64,000 nucleotides of DNA from Rhodanobacter spathiphylli B39 (GCF_000264295.1 NZ_AJXT01000018.1:51822-115821); one strand, 5' to 3'. Numbered from the stretch's first letter, positions 41,812 to 51,857 are shown. Program-made: numbers and translations. The notes: a model not told the origin generated them from the sequence alone.

Positions 41812-43623
41812 CTATTTTTTCTTCGGCAGATACAGATCGGTGATGGTGCCTTCGTAGACTTCCGCGGCCATGCCCACCGACTCGCCCAGGGTGGGATGCG
41901 GGTGGATGGTGAGCGCGATGTCGGCTGCCTCGCTGCCCATCTCGATCGCCAGCGCCAGTTCGGAGATCAGGTCACCCGCGTGCACGCCCACGATACCGGC
42001 GCCCACGATGCGATGGGTTTCCTCGTCGAAGATCAGCTTGGTGAAGCCTTCGGTGCGGTCGATGCCGATGGCGCGGCCCGAGGCCGCCCACGGGAACTTG
42101 CCCACGCCGACCTTCAGGCCCTTTTCCTTCGCCTCGCGCTCGGTCACGCCGACCCAGGCGATCTCCGGATCGGTGTAGGCCACCGACGGGATCACCCGCG
42201 CGTCGAAGTGGCTCTTCAGCCCGGCCACCGCCTGCGCCGCCACGTGCGCTTCGTGGGTGGCCTTGTGCGCCAGCATCGGCTGGCCGACCAGGTCGCCGAT
42301 GGCGTAGATGTGCGGCACGTTGGTGCGCATCTGCGTGTCGACGTTGATGAAGCCGCGTTCGGTCACCGCGACGCCGGCCTTGTCCGCGCCGATCTTGCCG
42401 CCGTTCGGCGAGCGGCCCACCGCGACCAGCACGCGGTCGAACAGCGTGGTCTCGGGAATGCTGTCGCCTTCGTAGCCGACCTCGATGCCTTTCTTGGTGG
42501 CCTTGGCGCTGACCACCTTGGTCTTCAGGTGCACGCCCTTGAGCTTGCCGCCCAGGCGCTTGGCCAGCGGCTTGATCAGGTCGGCGTCCGCACCCGGGAT
42601 CAGCTGGTCCATGAACTCGACCACGGTCACCGCGCTGCCCAGCGCCGAATACACCGTGGCCATCTCCAGGCCGATGATGCCGCCGCCGACGACCAGCAGG
42701 TTCTTCGGCACATCCTTCAGTTCCAGCGCGCCAGTGGAGTCCACCACGCGCTCGTCGTCCCACGGGAACGCCGGCAGCTTCACCGACTGCGAACCGGCGG
42801 CGATGATCGCGTGCTCGAAGCGGATCAGCTTCGTGCCTTCGGCCGTCCGGACTTCCATTTCATGCGGCGACACGAACATGCCGGTGCCCGTCACGGTGCG
42901 CACCTTGCGCGCCCTGGCCATGCCGGCAAGGCCGCCGGTGAGCTGGCCGACCACCTTGGTCTTGAAGCTGCGCAGCTTGTCGAGGTCGATCTTCGGCGCG
43001 CCGAAGCTGACGCCGTGCGCGGACATCGCGGCGGCTTCGTCGATCACCGCCGCAGCATGCAGCAATGCCTTGGAGGGGATGCAGCCCACGTTGAGGCAGA
43101 CGCCACCCAGGCTGTCGTAGCGTTCGACCAGCACGGTGTCGACGCCGAGGTCGGCGGCGCGGAATGCGGCGCTGTAGCCACCCGGACCGGAACCGAGCAC
43201 GACCAGCTTGCATTCGATGTCGGCCTTGCGACCGGATGCCGCGGCAGCCTTCGGTGCCGATTCGCTCCCTCCCCTGCTCGCAGGGGAGGGCTGAGGAGGG
43301 GTGGCCGCCGGAACGGCGGCCGGCATCGGTGCAGCGGCCTCGGGCGCTTCCGCTTTCGCAGCCGGCGCCGCAGCCGTTTCACCAGCCACTTCCACCACGG
43401 CAATCACCGCCCCTTCGGAAACCTCGTCACCCACCTTCAACTTCACTTCCCTGATCACGCCGGCGGCGCTGGAGGGAATCTCCATGGTCGCCTTGTCCGA
43501 CTCCAGCGTGATCAGGCTCTGTTCCTTCGCCACCGTGTCGCCGGCTTTCACCAGCACCTCGATCACCGGCACGTTGTCGTGGCCGCCGATGTCGGGAACC
43601 TTGATCTCGATCGTGTTCGCCAT
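41812..43623 (-). CDS. lpdA: Dihydrolipoyl dehydrogenase with N-terminal lipoyl domain
   Basis: The E3 subunit of the pyruvate dehydrogenase complex, 603 residues. An N-terminal lipoyl domain (lysine in [11 protein letters not shown], residues 1-80) is joined by an Ala/Pro linker to the flavoprotein: FAD site VVLGSGPGGYSAAFRAADLG, redox disulfide GGVCLNVGCIPSK, NAD site VVGGGIIGLEMATVYSALG, and the C-terminal HPHPTLGE with the catalytic His. Part of the linker, TPPQPSPASRGG, is encoded by a REP-like palindrome (43265-43302). Start 43623 has GGAGG eight bases upstream. It follows aceF by 14 bases. Confidence 0.95.
   Translation of the reverse strand: MANTIEIKVPDIGGHDNVPVIEVLVKAGDTVAKEQSLITLESDKATMEIPSSAAGVIREVKLKVGDEVSEGAVIAVVEVAGETAAAPAAKAEAPEAAAPMPAAVPAATPPQPSPASRGGSESAPKAAAASGRKADIECKLVVLGSGPGGYSAAFRAADLGVDTVLVERYDSLGGVCLNVGCIPSKALLHAAAVIDEAAAMSAHGVSFGAPKIDLDKLRSFKTKVVGQLTGGLAGMARARKVRTVTGTGMFVSPHEMEVRTAEGTKLIRFEHAIIAAGSQSVKLPAFPWDDERVVDSTGALELKDVPKNLLVVGGGIIGLEMATVYSALGSAVTVVEFMDQLIPGADADLIKPLAKRLGGKLKGVHLKTKVVSAKATKKGIEVGYEGDSIPETTLFDRVLVAVGRSPNGGKIGADKAGVAVTERGFINVDTQMRTNVPHIYAIGDLVGQPMLAHKATHEAHVAAQAVAGLKSHFDARVIPSVAYTDPEIAWVGVTEREAKEKGLKVGVGKFPWAASGRAIGIDRTEGFTKLIFDEETHRIVGAGIVGVHAGDLISELALAIEMGSEAADIALTIHPHPTLGESVGMAAEVYEGTITDLYLPKKK
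43265..43302. repeat. REP-like palindrome inside lpdA
   Basis: CCCTCCCCTGC (43267-43277) and GCAGGGGAGGG (43280-43290), followed by CTGAGGAGGGGT, match the intergenic units at 4281-4392 and 38595-38642. Here the unit is in frame and encodes the PPQPSPASRGG stretch of the interdomain linker between the lipoyl and flavin domains, where extra residues are tolerated. Confidence 0.75.
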
Positions 43624-43637
43624 CGTCATCGCCTCCG

Positions 43638-45041
43638 TCAGAGCAGCAGCCGGCGGATGTCGCCGAGCTGGTTGGCGAGGAACGACGCGAAGCGCGCGGC
43701 GAGCGCGCCGTCGATCACCCGGTGGTCGTACGACAGCGACAGCGGCAGCATCGTGCGCGGTGCGAATTCCTTGCCGTTCCACACCGGCTTCACCGCGGAC
43801 TTGGAGACACCCAGGATGGCCACCTCCGGCGCATTGACGATCGGCGTGAAATACGTGCCGCCAATGCCGCCCAGCGAGCTGATCGAGAAGCAGCCACCGG
43901 ACATTTCAGCCGGCCCCAGCTTCTTGTCACGCGCCTTCTTCGAGATCTCGCCCAGCTCGCGCGCCAGCTCGAGCAGGCCCTTCTTGTCGCAGTCGCGGAT
44001 CACCGGCACCACCAGGCCGTCGGGCGTATCCACCGCGATGCCGATGTGGAAATACTTTTTCAGGATCAGCTTCTCGCCCGATTCGTCGAGCGAGGCGTTG
44101 AACTGCGGGAACGCCTTCAGCGCGGCCACCACGGCCTTGATCTGGAATACCAGCGGACTGATCTTGAGGTCCTTGTTCTCGGCGCCCAGCTGCTTGCGGA
44201 ACGCCTCCATCTCGGTGATGTCGGCGTCCTCGTGCTGGGTGACGTGGGGGATCATCGCCCAGTTGCGCGCGAGGTTCGCACCGGAAATCTTCTGGATGCG
44301 CGACAGCGGCTTCTCCTCGATCTCGCCGAACTTGGCGAAGTCGACCTTGGGCCACGGCAGCAGGCTGAGACCGCCGACCGAAGCGGCGGCGCCCGTCGAC
44401 GGACGCGCGCCGGAGGCCAGCGCGTGCTTGACGTAGGCGCTGACGTCGTCGCGCTGGATGCGCCCGCCGCGGCCGCTGCCCTTGACCTGCTGGATGTCCA
44501 CGCCAAGCTCGCGGGCGAAGGCGCGGATCGCCGGGCTGGCATAGGGCGCGTCGCCAGGCATCACCACGCGCGCATCGACCGGCGGGCGCACCTGTGGCGG
44601 CACGTCGCCCTCGGGGGCGATGCCCGGCTGCACGCCCTGGCCGGCTACTGGCGCGGGGGTCGGCTGAGCGGGGGCGGTTGGCTGAGCGGGGGCCTGAGCT
44701 CCCTCACCCCTGCCCTCGGCAATCGCTCCCTGCATTGCTCTACCTCCCGCATCCTTGCGGTCGTCTCCCGATACGGGAGAGGGGGACGCGGAGACGGCTG
44801 CGCCGTCGGCTTCAATCACGGCAATCACCGCACCCTCGGAAACCTCGTCGTCCACCTTGAGCTTCATCTCCTTCACCACGCCCGCAAACGGCGAGGGAAC
44901 TTCCATCGTGGCCTTGTCCGACTCCAGCGTGATCAGGCTTTGTTCCTTCTCGACCCGGTCACCGACCTTCACCAGCACTTCGATGACGGGGACGTCGGCG
45001 TGGCCGATGTCGGGAACGCGGGCTTCTTTGAGGTCGGCCAT
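43638..45041 (-). CDS. aceF: Dihydrolipoamide acetyltransferase (pyruvate dehydrogenase E2)
   Basis: The acyltransferase core of pyruvate dehydrogenase, 467 residues. One lipoyl domain (lysine in [11 protein letters not shown]), a long Pro/Ala/Gln linker, a peripheral subunit-binding domain ([35 protein letters not shown]), and the catalytic domain ending with DHRVIDGA. A part of the linker ([20 protein letters not shown]) appears derived from a dispersed repeat. AGGAG precedes ATG 45041. aceE is not adjacent: the upstream neighbour is a divergent ABC transporter gene, so E1 lies elsewhere. Confidence 0.94.
   Translation of the reverse strand: MADLKEARVPDIGHADVPVIEVLVKVGDRVEKEQSLITLESDKATMEVPSPFAGVVKEMKLKVDDEVSEGAVIAVIEADGAAVSASPSPVSGDDRKDAGGRAMQGAIAEGRGEGAQAPAQPTAPAQPTPAPVAGQGVQPGIAPEGDVPPQVRPPVDARVVMPGDAPYASPAIRAFARELGVDIQQVKGSGRGGRIQRDDVSAYVKHALASGARPSTGAAASVGGLSLLPWPKVDFAKFGEIEEKPLSRIQKISGANLARNWAMIPHVTQHEDADITEMEAFRKQLGAENKDLKISPLVFQIKAVVAALKAFPQFNASLDESGEKLILKKYFHIGIAVDTPDGLVVPVIRDCDKKGLLELARELGEISKKARDKKLGPAEMSGGCFSISSLGGIGGTYFTPIVNAPEVAILGVSKSAVKPVWNGKEFAPRTMLPLSLSYDHRVIDGALAARFASFLANQLGDIRRLLL
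44708..44790. repeat. Repeat-derived segment inside aceF
   Basis: Within the aceF linker the DNA contains several small palindromes (TCTCCCGATACGGGAGA near 44764-44780; CCGCATCCTTGCGG near 44748-44761; CCCTGC/TTGC blocks). The encoded peptides [15 protein letters not shown] and AIAEGRGEG are of a type that recurs in frames running through another dispersed palindromic element of proteobacteria. The in-frame insertion is inferred from this resemblance. Confidence 0.5.
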
Positions 45042-45267
45042 GATGACTCCTGCTGGCGAGGGCGCGCCGCTCGGGGATGGCGGCTGCATACAAGACGTCA
45101 ATCATAGCGAAGGGGCGTGCCTTGCGTATGCCGGATCGTGTAACTTCGGGCCTTCGCACCCCACCATGCGCCGGCGTATCCATGACCTTGAGCGGACGCG
45201 CCGTGCGCTTGCGTAGCCTAACCTGAGCCCATGTTCACGCCGCACCGCGCGGCACCGGAAGGAACCC

Positions 45268-46152
45268 ATGCTGACGATACGCGACCTGTCCAAGACCTAT
45301 GCCAACGGCGTCCGGGCGCTGCGCGGGGTGTCGCTCGACATTCCCGGCGGCATGTTCGGCCTGCTGGGCCCCAATGGCGCCGGCAAGTCTTCGCTGATGC
45401 GCACGATCGCCACGCTGCAGGACCCGGACGAGGGCACGATCAGGCTGGACGAGATGGACCTGCTGGCCGACAAGCAGGACACCCGGCGCCTGCTGGGCTA
45501 CCTGCCGCAGGAATTCGGCGTGTACCCGAAGGTCTCGGCCGAGGCGATGCTGGACCACTTCGCCGTGCTCAAGGGCGTCACCGTGAAAGGCGAGCGGCGC
45601 GACCTGGTCGAAGCGCTGCTGCGCCAGGTCAACCTGTGGGACGTGCGCAAGCGCAAGCTGGGCACCTACTCCGGCGGCATGCGCCAGCGCTTCGGCATCG
45701 CCCAGGCGCTGATTGGCGAGCCCCGCCTGATCATCGTCGACGAACCCACCGCCGGACTCGACCCGGAGGAACGCAACCGCTTCCTCAACCTGCTGGCCGA
45801 ACTGGGCGAGCGGATGGTGGTGATCCTGTCCACCCACATCGTTGAGGATGTCACCGACCTGTGCTCGCGCATGGCGATCATCGGCCAGGGCCAGGTGCTG
45901 CTGACCGGCGAACCGGGCGAGGCGATCCGCTCGCTGGAGGGCCGGGTCTGGCGCCGCAGCATCGACAAGAACCAGCTGGACGGCTATCGCGCCCGCATGA
46001 ACATCCTGTCCACCCGCCTTGCCGGCGGCCGCACCCTGCTGCACGTGCTGGCCGACACGAAGCCGGAGGAAGGCTTCGAAGCGGTCGCACCGGACCTGGA
46101 GGACGTCTACTTCGGTCGCCTGCGGGCGCAGGCCACCGCCAAGGCCGCCTGA
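45268..46152 (+). CDS. ABC transporter ATP-binding protein
   Basis: A 294-residue ATPase with Walker A GPNGAGKSS, Q-loop YLPQEFGVYPKVSAEAML, ABC signature YSGGMRQRFGIAQAL, Walker B RLIIVDEPTAGLDPEERNR and the switch His in LSTHIVEDV. A C-terminal extension of about 80 residues follows. GGAAGGAA precedes ATG 45268. It is 95 bases upstream of the permease-aminopeptidase fusion and probably energises it. The pair resembles exporters found near peptidases; the substrate is unknown. Confidence 0.92.
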   Translation: MLTIRDLSKTYANGVRALRGVSLDIPGGMFGLLGPNGAGKSSLMRTIATLQDPDEGTIRLDEMDLLADKQDTRRLLGYLPQEFGVYPKVSAEAMLDHFAVLKGVTVKGERRDLVEALLRQVNLWDVRKRKLGTYSGGMRQRFGIAQALIGEPRLIIVDEPTAGLDPEERNRFLNLLAELGERMVVILSTHIVEDVTDLCSRMAIIGQGQVLLTGEPGEAIRSLEGRVWRRSIDKNQLDGYRARMNILSTRLAGGRTLLHVLADTKPEEGFEAVAPDLEDVYFGRLRAQATAKAA

Positions 46153-46247
46153 AGGCGCCCCGAATCCGCAGGGGCCACCTGCGTGCGATGTTCCGTCCGA
46201 TGGAGGACATCGCGCACACGGCGTCCTTGCAGCAGCCAGGATCACCC

Positions 46248-49200
46248 ATGTTCTTCGAAATACTCCGCTTCGAGTTGCGCCAGCAGTTGAAGGCGCCGCT
46301 GTTCTGGATCGTCGCCGCCGCGTTCGGCGCGCTGGCCTTCGCGCTTTCCAGCACCGACATGGTGGTTGCCGGAGGCGCCAGCGGCAACGTGCTGCGCAAT
46401 GCGCCGCTGGTGATCGTGCGCCTGCTGGGCGTGCTCACCGTGCTCAGCGTGTTCCTGATCACCATCTTCGTGGCCGGCGCCGCCCTGCGTGATTTCGACA
46501 ACCGCACCTCGGAGCTGTTTTTCAGCACGCCGATGAGTCGCGGCGCCTACCTGGGCGGCCGCTTCGCCGCGGGCTACCTGGCCGCGCTGGCGATCATGCT
46601 GGTGTGTGCCCTCGGGCTGGCGCTGGGCGCCGCGATGCCGTGGATCGACGCGGCGCGACTGGGCCCGGCCAGCTGGTACGGCTATGCGTGGTCGCTGGGC
46701 GTGATGGTGATCCCGAACATGCTGTTCATCGCCGCGCTGCTGTTCCTGCTGGCCACCACCACGCGTTCGCTGCTGGCCACCTATATCGGGGTGATCGCGT
46801 ATTTCGTGCTGTCGGGCGTCACCGGCTATCTCAGCCGGGACATCGACAGCCACACCATCGCCGCGATGCTGGACCCGTTCGGTGGCCGCACGCTGGGCAT
46901 CGTCACCCGCTACTGGTCACCCGACCAGAGCAACCATCTGCTGCCCGCTCTGGACGGCGTGCTGCTGTTCAACCGTCTGCTGTGGATCGGCGTGGCGGTC
47001 GTGCTGTTCGTGGCGGCCTACTGGCTGTTCCGGCCGAATCGCGAGGGCCTGCAGCTGCCGCGCCGCAAGAAGCGCGCCGAACCGCCGATGCTGCGCCCGC
47101 CGGCCAGCGGCGCCGCGCTGACCCTGCCCCGGGTGAGCATTGGCCGCGGCTGGCGTATCCACCTGCAGCAGCTGCGCGCCCAGTTCCTGTTCGACACGCT
47201 TGGCGTGGTGCGTGGCGTGGCCCTGCTGGTGCTGCTGGCGCTGTCGCTGGTGCTGATGCTGGTGTCGCTGGTTTCGTCCGGGCTGATCTACGGCACGCCG
47301 GTGTGGCCGGTGACACACCAGGTGCTCACCGCGATCAACGGCAGCTTCAGCCTGCCGCTGATCATCATCGTGATCTTCTATGCCGGCGAGCTGGTCTGGC
47401 GCGAGCGCAGCCAGCACTCCGCCGAAGTCACGGACGCCTTCCCGGTGCCGGACTGGGTACCGCTGCTGGCGAAGTTCGGCGCCCTGCTGACCATCATCGT
47501 GCTGATGCTGCTGATCGGCGCGGTGGTCGGCATCGTCTGGCAGCTGGCGCACGGCTACACGCACCTGGAGCCGGGCCTGTACCTGGGCATGCTGGCGCTG
47601 AACGCGATTCCGTTCGTGCTGATCGCGGTGCTGGCGCTGTTCCTGCAGGTGATGTCCAACAACAAGTTCCTGGGCTACCTGCTGACCATCCTGTGGGTGG
47701 CGGCCAGCTCGATCGGCTTCGGCCTGCTGCACTGGGACCACAACCTGTACAACTACGGCAGCGGTCCCAGCGTGCCGTATTCGGACATGAACGGCTTCGG
47801 CCATTTCCTCACCGGTGCACTGTGGTTCGACGGCTACTGGGCCTGCCTGGCGGTGGTCATGCTGGTGCTGGCTGCGCTGTTCTGGGCGCGCGGCACCGAC
47901 GATGCGTGGCGCGACCGCCTGCGCGAAGCCCGCGCCCGCCTGCATGCACCGGCCCTGATCGTGCTGGTGGTCGCCGCGCTGGGCTTCATCGGCACCGGCG
48001 GGTGGATCTACTACAACACCAACGTGCTCAACACCTACCGCAACAGCACCGCGAAGACGGTGCAGCGCGCGGACTACGAGAAGAAGTACGCGAAGTACAA
48101 GGACGCCCCGCAACCGCGCATCACCGCGGTGAAGGCCGACGTGGACATCCATCCCTACCGGCGCAGGCTGGACATCCGCGCCCACTACACCCTGGTCAAC
48201 AAATCCACCGCGCCGATCAGCGAGCTGTACGTGAACTTCACTGACGAGTTCACCGTGAAGTCGCTGCAGTTCGCCCCGCACGACACGGTCAGCGAGGACA
48301 AGGACCTGGGCTTCACCGTGTACCGCCTCAAGACGCCGCTGGCGCCGGGGGCGTCGATGGATTTCGACTTCAGCCTGGAATACGCGCCCAGGGGCTTCAC
48401 CAACGACACCGGTGCCACCTTCTTGGTGCACAACGGCAGCTTCTTCAACAGCGGCATGCTGCCGCAGTTCGGTTACCAGACCGAGTACCAGCTCACCGAT
48501 CGCAACGACCGGCGCAAGTACGGCCTGTCCGCCGAGGTGCCGCGGATGCCGAAGCTGGGTGACGAGAAGGCCCGCGCCAATACCTACATCAGCAACGATG
48601 CGGACTGGATCGACTTCGACACTACCGTCTCCACCGCCGCCGACCAGATCGCGCTGGCACCGGGCACGCTGCAGAAGGAATGGACGGCCAACGGTCGGCA
48701 CTACTTCCACTACACCATGCAGCGGCCGATGCTGAACTTCTTCGCCTACCTGTCGGCGCGCTACTCGGTGAAGCACGTGCAGTGGAAGGGCGTGGACATC
48801 TCGGTCTACTACAACCCGGCGCACGCCTGGAACGTGGACCGGATGATCGAGAGCGCGAAGGACTCGCTGGACTACTACGACGCCAACTACACGCCGTACC
48901 AGTTCAAGCAGCTGCGCATCCTGGAGTTCCCCGGCTACGCCGCGTTCGCCCAGTCGTTCGCCAACACCATCCCGTTCTCCGAATCGATCGGCTTCATCGC
49001 CGACCTGCGCGACAAGTCGAAGATCGACTACGTCTACGACGTCACCGCCCACGAAGTGGCCCACCAGTGGTGGGCGCACCGGGTGATCGGCGCGAACATG
49101 CAGGGCTCGACCATGCTCAGCGAGTCGCTGGCGCAGTACTCGTCGCTGATGGTGATGAAGCACAAATACGGCGCCGACCAGATGCACAAGTTCCTGAAGT

Positions 49201-49835
49201 ACGAACTGGATGCCTACCTGGTTGGCCGCGCGACCGAGAAGCTGGCCGAGGAGCCGCTGGCGAAGGTGGAGAACCAGCCGTACATCCACTATCGCAAGGG
49301 CTCGCTGGTCTTCTATGCGCTGCAGGACTACCTGGGCGAAGCGAAGCTCAACGGCATGCTCAAGCAGTTCCTGCTGGACAAGGGCTTCCAGCAGCCGCCC
49401 TACACCACTTCACAGGAGTTCATGGACGCGCTGGACAAGACCGCCGGGCCGCAGTGGAAATCGCTGCTGGACGACTTCTTCTGGAAGATCACCCTGTTCG
49501 ACAACCGGCTCACCGATGCCCGTGCGAAGAAACTGCCGGACGGGAAATACGAAGTGACCCTGAAGCTGCACGCCGGCAAGGTCTACCTGGACGGCAGCGG
49601 CAAGGAAACCACGGCCAGCGCGGACATCCCGATCGAGATCGGCGTGTTCGCGGCCTCGCCCGGCGGCGGCCGGGACGGCAAGCCGCTGTACCTGGAGAAA
49701 CGCCTGCTGAAGGACGGCGACAGCACGATCACCGTGGTGGTCGACGGCAAGCCCGCACTGGCCGGCGTCGATCCCTACAACGAGCTGATCGACAAGGTGT
49801 CCACCGACAATCGCCGCGGGGTGACCGTCGACTAG
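46248..49835 (+). CDS. ABC-2 permease fused to an M1 aminopeptidase domain
   Basis: A 1195-residue protein in one open frame. Residues 1 to about 560 form two blocks of ABC-2 type membrane spans (twelve or more helices), with a cytoplasmic loop rich in basic residues near 270-300. A final span (ALIVLVVAALGFIGTGGWIYY, about 570-590) leads into a gluzincin M1 domain: beta-sandwich N-terminal part (VDIHPYRRRLDIRAHYTL), then the zinc site HEVAHQWWAH with His935, Glu936 and His939, and the third ligand Glu in MLSESLAQYS. The exopeptidase GAMEN motif is not obvious. The peptidase domain should face the periplasm. Function may be export plus processing of a peptide, by inference. Confidence 0.9.
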   Translation: MFFEILRFELRQQLKAPLFWIVAAAFGALAFALSSTDMVVAGGASGNVLRNAPLVIVRLLGVLTVLSVFLITIFVAGAALRDFDNRTSELFFSTPMSRGAYLGGRFAAGYLAALAIMLVCALGLALGAAMPWIDAARLGPASWYGYAWSLGVMVIPNMLFIAALLFLLATTTRSLLATYIGVIAYFVLSGVTGYLSRDIDSHTIAAMLDPFGGRTLGIVTRYWSPDQSNHLLPALDGVLLFNRLLWIGVAVVLFVAAYWLFRPNREGLQLPRRKKRAEPPMLRPPASGAALTLPRVSIGRGWRIHLQQLRAQFLFDTLGVVRGVALLVLLALSLVLMLVSLVSSGLIYGTPVWPVTHQVLTAINGSFSLPLIIIVIFYAGELVWRERSQHSAEVTDAFPVPDWVPLLAKFGALLTIIVLMLLIGAVVGIVWQLAHGYTHLEPGLYLGMLALNAIPFVLIAVLALFLQVMSNNKFLGYLLTILWVAASSIGFGLLHWDHNLYNYGSGPSVPYSDMNGFGHFLTGALWFDGYWACLAVVMLVLAALFWARGTDDAWRDRLREARARLHAPALIVLVVAALGFIGTGGWIYYNTNVLNTYRNSTAKTVQRADYEKKYAKYKDAPQPRITAVKADVDIHPYRRRLDIRAHYTLVNKSTAPISELYVNFTDEFTVKSLQFAPHDTVSEDKDLGFTVYRLKTPLAPGASMDFDFSLEYAPRGFTNDTGATFLVHNGSFFNSGMLPQFGYQTEYQLTDRNDRRKYGLSAEVPRMPKLGDEKARANTYISNDADWIDFDTTVSTAADQIALAPGTLQKEWTANGRHYFHYTMQRPMLNFFAYLSARYSVKHVQWKGVDISVYYNPAHAWNVDRMIESAKDSLDYYDANYTPYQFKQLRILEFPGYAAFAQSFANTIPFSESIGFIADLRDKSKIDYVYDVTAHEVAHQWWAHRVIGANMQGSTMLSESLAQYSSLMVMKHKYGADQMHKFLKYELDAYLVGRATEKLAEEPLAKVENQPYIHYRKGSLVFYALQDYLGEAKLNGMLKQFLLDKGFQQPPYTTSQEFMDALDKTAGPQWKSLLDDFFWKITLFDNRLTDARAKKLPDGKYEVTLKLHAGKVYLDGSGKETTASADIPIEIGVFAASPGGGRDGKPLYLEKRLLKDGDSTITVVVDGKPALAGVDPYNELIDKVSTDNRRGVTVD

Positions 49836-49864
49836 CGGTCAACCCGCGTGGCATCCCGCCGACG

Positions 49865-50716
49865 TCACGCCTGCCTCGGAGCAGGCCCGGGCAGGTCGCC
49901 ACGCGTGATGGTCAGTTCGCGCTGCGGGAACGGGATACTGATGCCCGCGGCGTCGAAGTGCTCCTTGATCGCCCGCAGCAGGTCGGTCTGCACCGCCCAG
50001 AAGTCATCGGTGCCCGTCCACGCGCGAACCACCAGGTCCACCGAGCTCTCGCCGAGCCCGACTGTCCAAACCCCCGGCTCGGGATCTTGCAGGATGCGCG
50101 GGTCGACCTCGAACAGGCGGCGGATCTCGGCCATCGCCGCACCGATGTCATCCTTGTAGCCGATGCCGATCTTCAACTCGAACCGCCGCCGGCCGCGACG
50201 GTTGAAATTGACGATGGCGTCGCCCCCAACCTTGCCGTTCGGCACCACCGCCTCGCGTCCGTCCGGCAACAGCAGCAGGGTATGCATCAGGTTGATGCCC
50301 TGCACCGTGCCATCGATTCCGCCGGCGGTGACGTAATCGCCGACGCGGAATGGCCGGAAGATCACCAGCAACACACCCCACGCGAGGTTGCTCAGCGAGC
50401 CCTGCAGGGCCAGGCCGATGGCCAGGCCTCCGGCGCCCAGCGCAGCAACCAGGGGCGCCGACGGCACGCCGGCGCGGGTCAGGGCCATCACGATCAGCAT
50501 CGCCACCAGCACGCCGTAGATCACGTTGCGCAGGAAGCCGCTGAGGGTGTCGTCCACATTCGCTCGCTGCAGCGCGCGGCGGCTGAAGTTGGCCATGCGC
50601 GCCGCCACCCAGATGCCGACCAGCAGGATCAGCAAGGCGAACAGCAGGTTCAGTCCCGCATGGATCACGCTGGCGGACAGCGCCTGGCCCAGCAGGTTGT
50701 CGAGGAAATCGTGCAT
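49865..50716 (-). CDS. MscS-family mechanosensitive channel
   Basis: A 283-residue small-conductance channel. Three membrane spans lead to the pore helix region LGAGGLAIGLALQGSLSNLAWG, then the beta domain FRPFRVGDYVTAGGIDGTVQGI and the cytoplasmic alpha/beta domain ending in FPQREL. It releases solutes on hypo-osmotic shock. It is convergent with the ABC-M1 gene, 30 bases apart. Length and motif order are normal for the MscS core type. Confidence 0.92.
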   Translation of the reverse strand: MHDFLDNLLGQALSASVIHAGLNLLFALLILLVGIWVAARMANFSRRALQRANVDDTLSGFLRNVIYGVLVAMLIVMALTRAGVPSAPLVAALGAGGLAIGLALQGSLSNLAWGVLLVIFRPFRVGDYVTAGGIDGTVQGINLMHTLLLLPDGREAVVPNGKVGGDAIVNFNRRGRRRFELKIGIGYKDDIGAAMAEIRRLFEVDPRILQDPEPGVWTVGLGESSVDLVVRAWTGTDDFWAVQTDLLRAIKEHFDAAGISIPFPQRELTITRGDLPGPAPRQA

Positions 50717-50832
50717 TGCTTCGGTCCGGTCGGAAACGCCACCAGCCTAGCAAACCGCCGCAAAAGCCGCGTGACACGCACGCAGGCGGACGGATCGTGC
50801 CCGACAACTCCCCGACGCCGCGGGGACCTGCC

Positions 50833-51141
50833 TCAGAGCCGATCGTCCTCGATATCGGTGACCCTGCCGTCGACCAGGGTCACCACGGTGACGTGACCAT
50901 CGCGGCGGTAACGCCACTGCTCGCCACCCTCGTTGCGGTCGATCACCCGCACGCCGCCGCGGCGGCTGCCGTGGCTGCGCGACTTGTGCGCATGCGATTT
51001 CGAGCTTGGCTTGCCGAGCAGGTCCACCACCCGTTCGCGGCTGTCGCCGGCAACCAGCACCTGGTTGCCGACCCGCAAGGTACTGGACGCGTGCACGGCG
51101 GCACTGAAGGCGAACAACACAAAGACTGGACGAATACGCAT
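50833..51141 (-). CDS. DUF2845-like small exported protein
   Basis: A 102-residue protein with a signal peptide (ending AAVHASS) and a short domain with STLRVGNQVLVAGDSRERVVDLLGKPS, the pattern of DUF2845/SmpA-BamE-like small domains, then a basic stretch (SHAHKSRSHGSRRGG) and a beta-rich end (EQWRYRRDGHVTVVTLVDG). The function is unknown. It probably acts in the periplasm. Its own promoter is not evident. Confidence 0.7.
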   Translation of the reverse strand: MRIRPVFVLFAFSAAVHASSTLRVGNQVLVAGDSRERVVDLLGKPSSKSHAHKSRSHGSRRGGVRVIDRNEGGEQWRYRRDGHVTVVTLVDGRVTDIEDDRL

Positions 51142-51197
51142 GACCTGCTCCCTGGTCGGTGGAATGTGCCGCCGCGAGGCGGACGGCGTTGCGCGAT

Positions 51198-51773
51198 TCA
51201 GAATCCCGCCCCCGGCCGGGCCAGATAGTCCATCTCGTCGGCGGTGCTGGCGCGGCCAAGCACGGCGTTGCGATGGGGAAAGCGGCCGAAGCGCTCGATC
51301 ACGTCGCGATGGCCTCGAGCATAGTCCAGAAAATTGTCGAAACGGGCGACCTCACCGGGCGGTGCTTCGACCCTCAGCGCTTCGAACAATTCGACCGAAC
51401 GCCGCTGCAGCGCGGGATTCTCCGCGTGCTCCAGCGGCAGGTAGGCGAACACGCGCCGGATGGCGGGAAGTTGACGGTCATCACCACGGGACAGCCCCGA
51501 CAATGCGACGCGCTGCGCCGCCGGATCGGTCGCCCAGGCGCGCGGGTCGTGGCGATACAGGTTGCGGGGAAACTGGTCGAGCAGGATCAGCAGCGCGAGC
51601 CAGCCGGACGGCGTGGCCGTCCAGCCGTCCAGCCGTCCGTTCGCGGCGTCCTCCACGGCGCCGCCGAATTGCGCGCGGATCTGCCCGTCGAAGTCGGCGC
51701 TGGCGGCAAACCAGTGCGCGGCGTGCGCTTCGGCGAACCAGAAGTCGAGAACATCGCTGGCGCTGGCCGGCAT
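51198..51773 (-). CDS. DUF924 family protein
   Basis: A 191-residue soluble, largely helical protein. The opening VLDFWFAEAHAAHWF, the middle LILLDQFPRNLYR and the later YLPLEHAEN and FGRFPHRNAVLGR are diagnostic of DUF924. The family has a TPR-like fold and no established biochemical role. It is read leftward with its neighbours but with clear gaps on both sides. Confidence 0.88.
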   Translation of the reverse strand: MPASASDVLDFWFAEAHAAHWFAASADFDGQIRAQFGGAVEDAANGRLDGWTATPSGWLALLILLDQFPRNLYRHDPRAWATDPAAQRVALSGLSRGDDRQLPAIRRVFAYLPLEHAENPALQRRSVELFEALRVEAPPGEVARFDNFLDYARGHRDVIERFGRFPHRNAVLGRASTADEMDYLARPGAGF

Positions 51774-51857
51774 GATTCATTCATCAAACAGTGGCAGGGC
51801 TTCCGACTATGCCCGCCAGCACGCGGACCATGCAAACACGCGCCCGGTGCGCGGGTG

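Noticed and set aside
45861..46247. Upstream extension of the permease-peptidase gene into the ABC ATPase gene
   Set aside because: It overlaps the ATPase in another frame; ATG 46248 starts directly at a membrane helix with a ribosome binding site.
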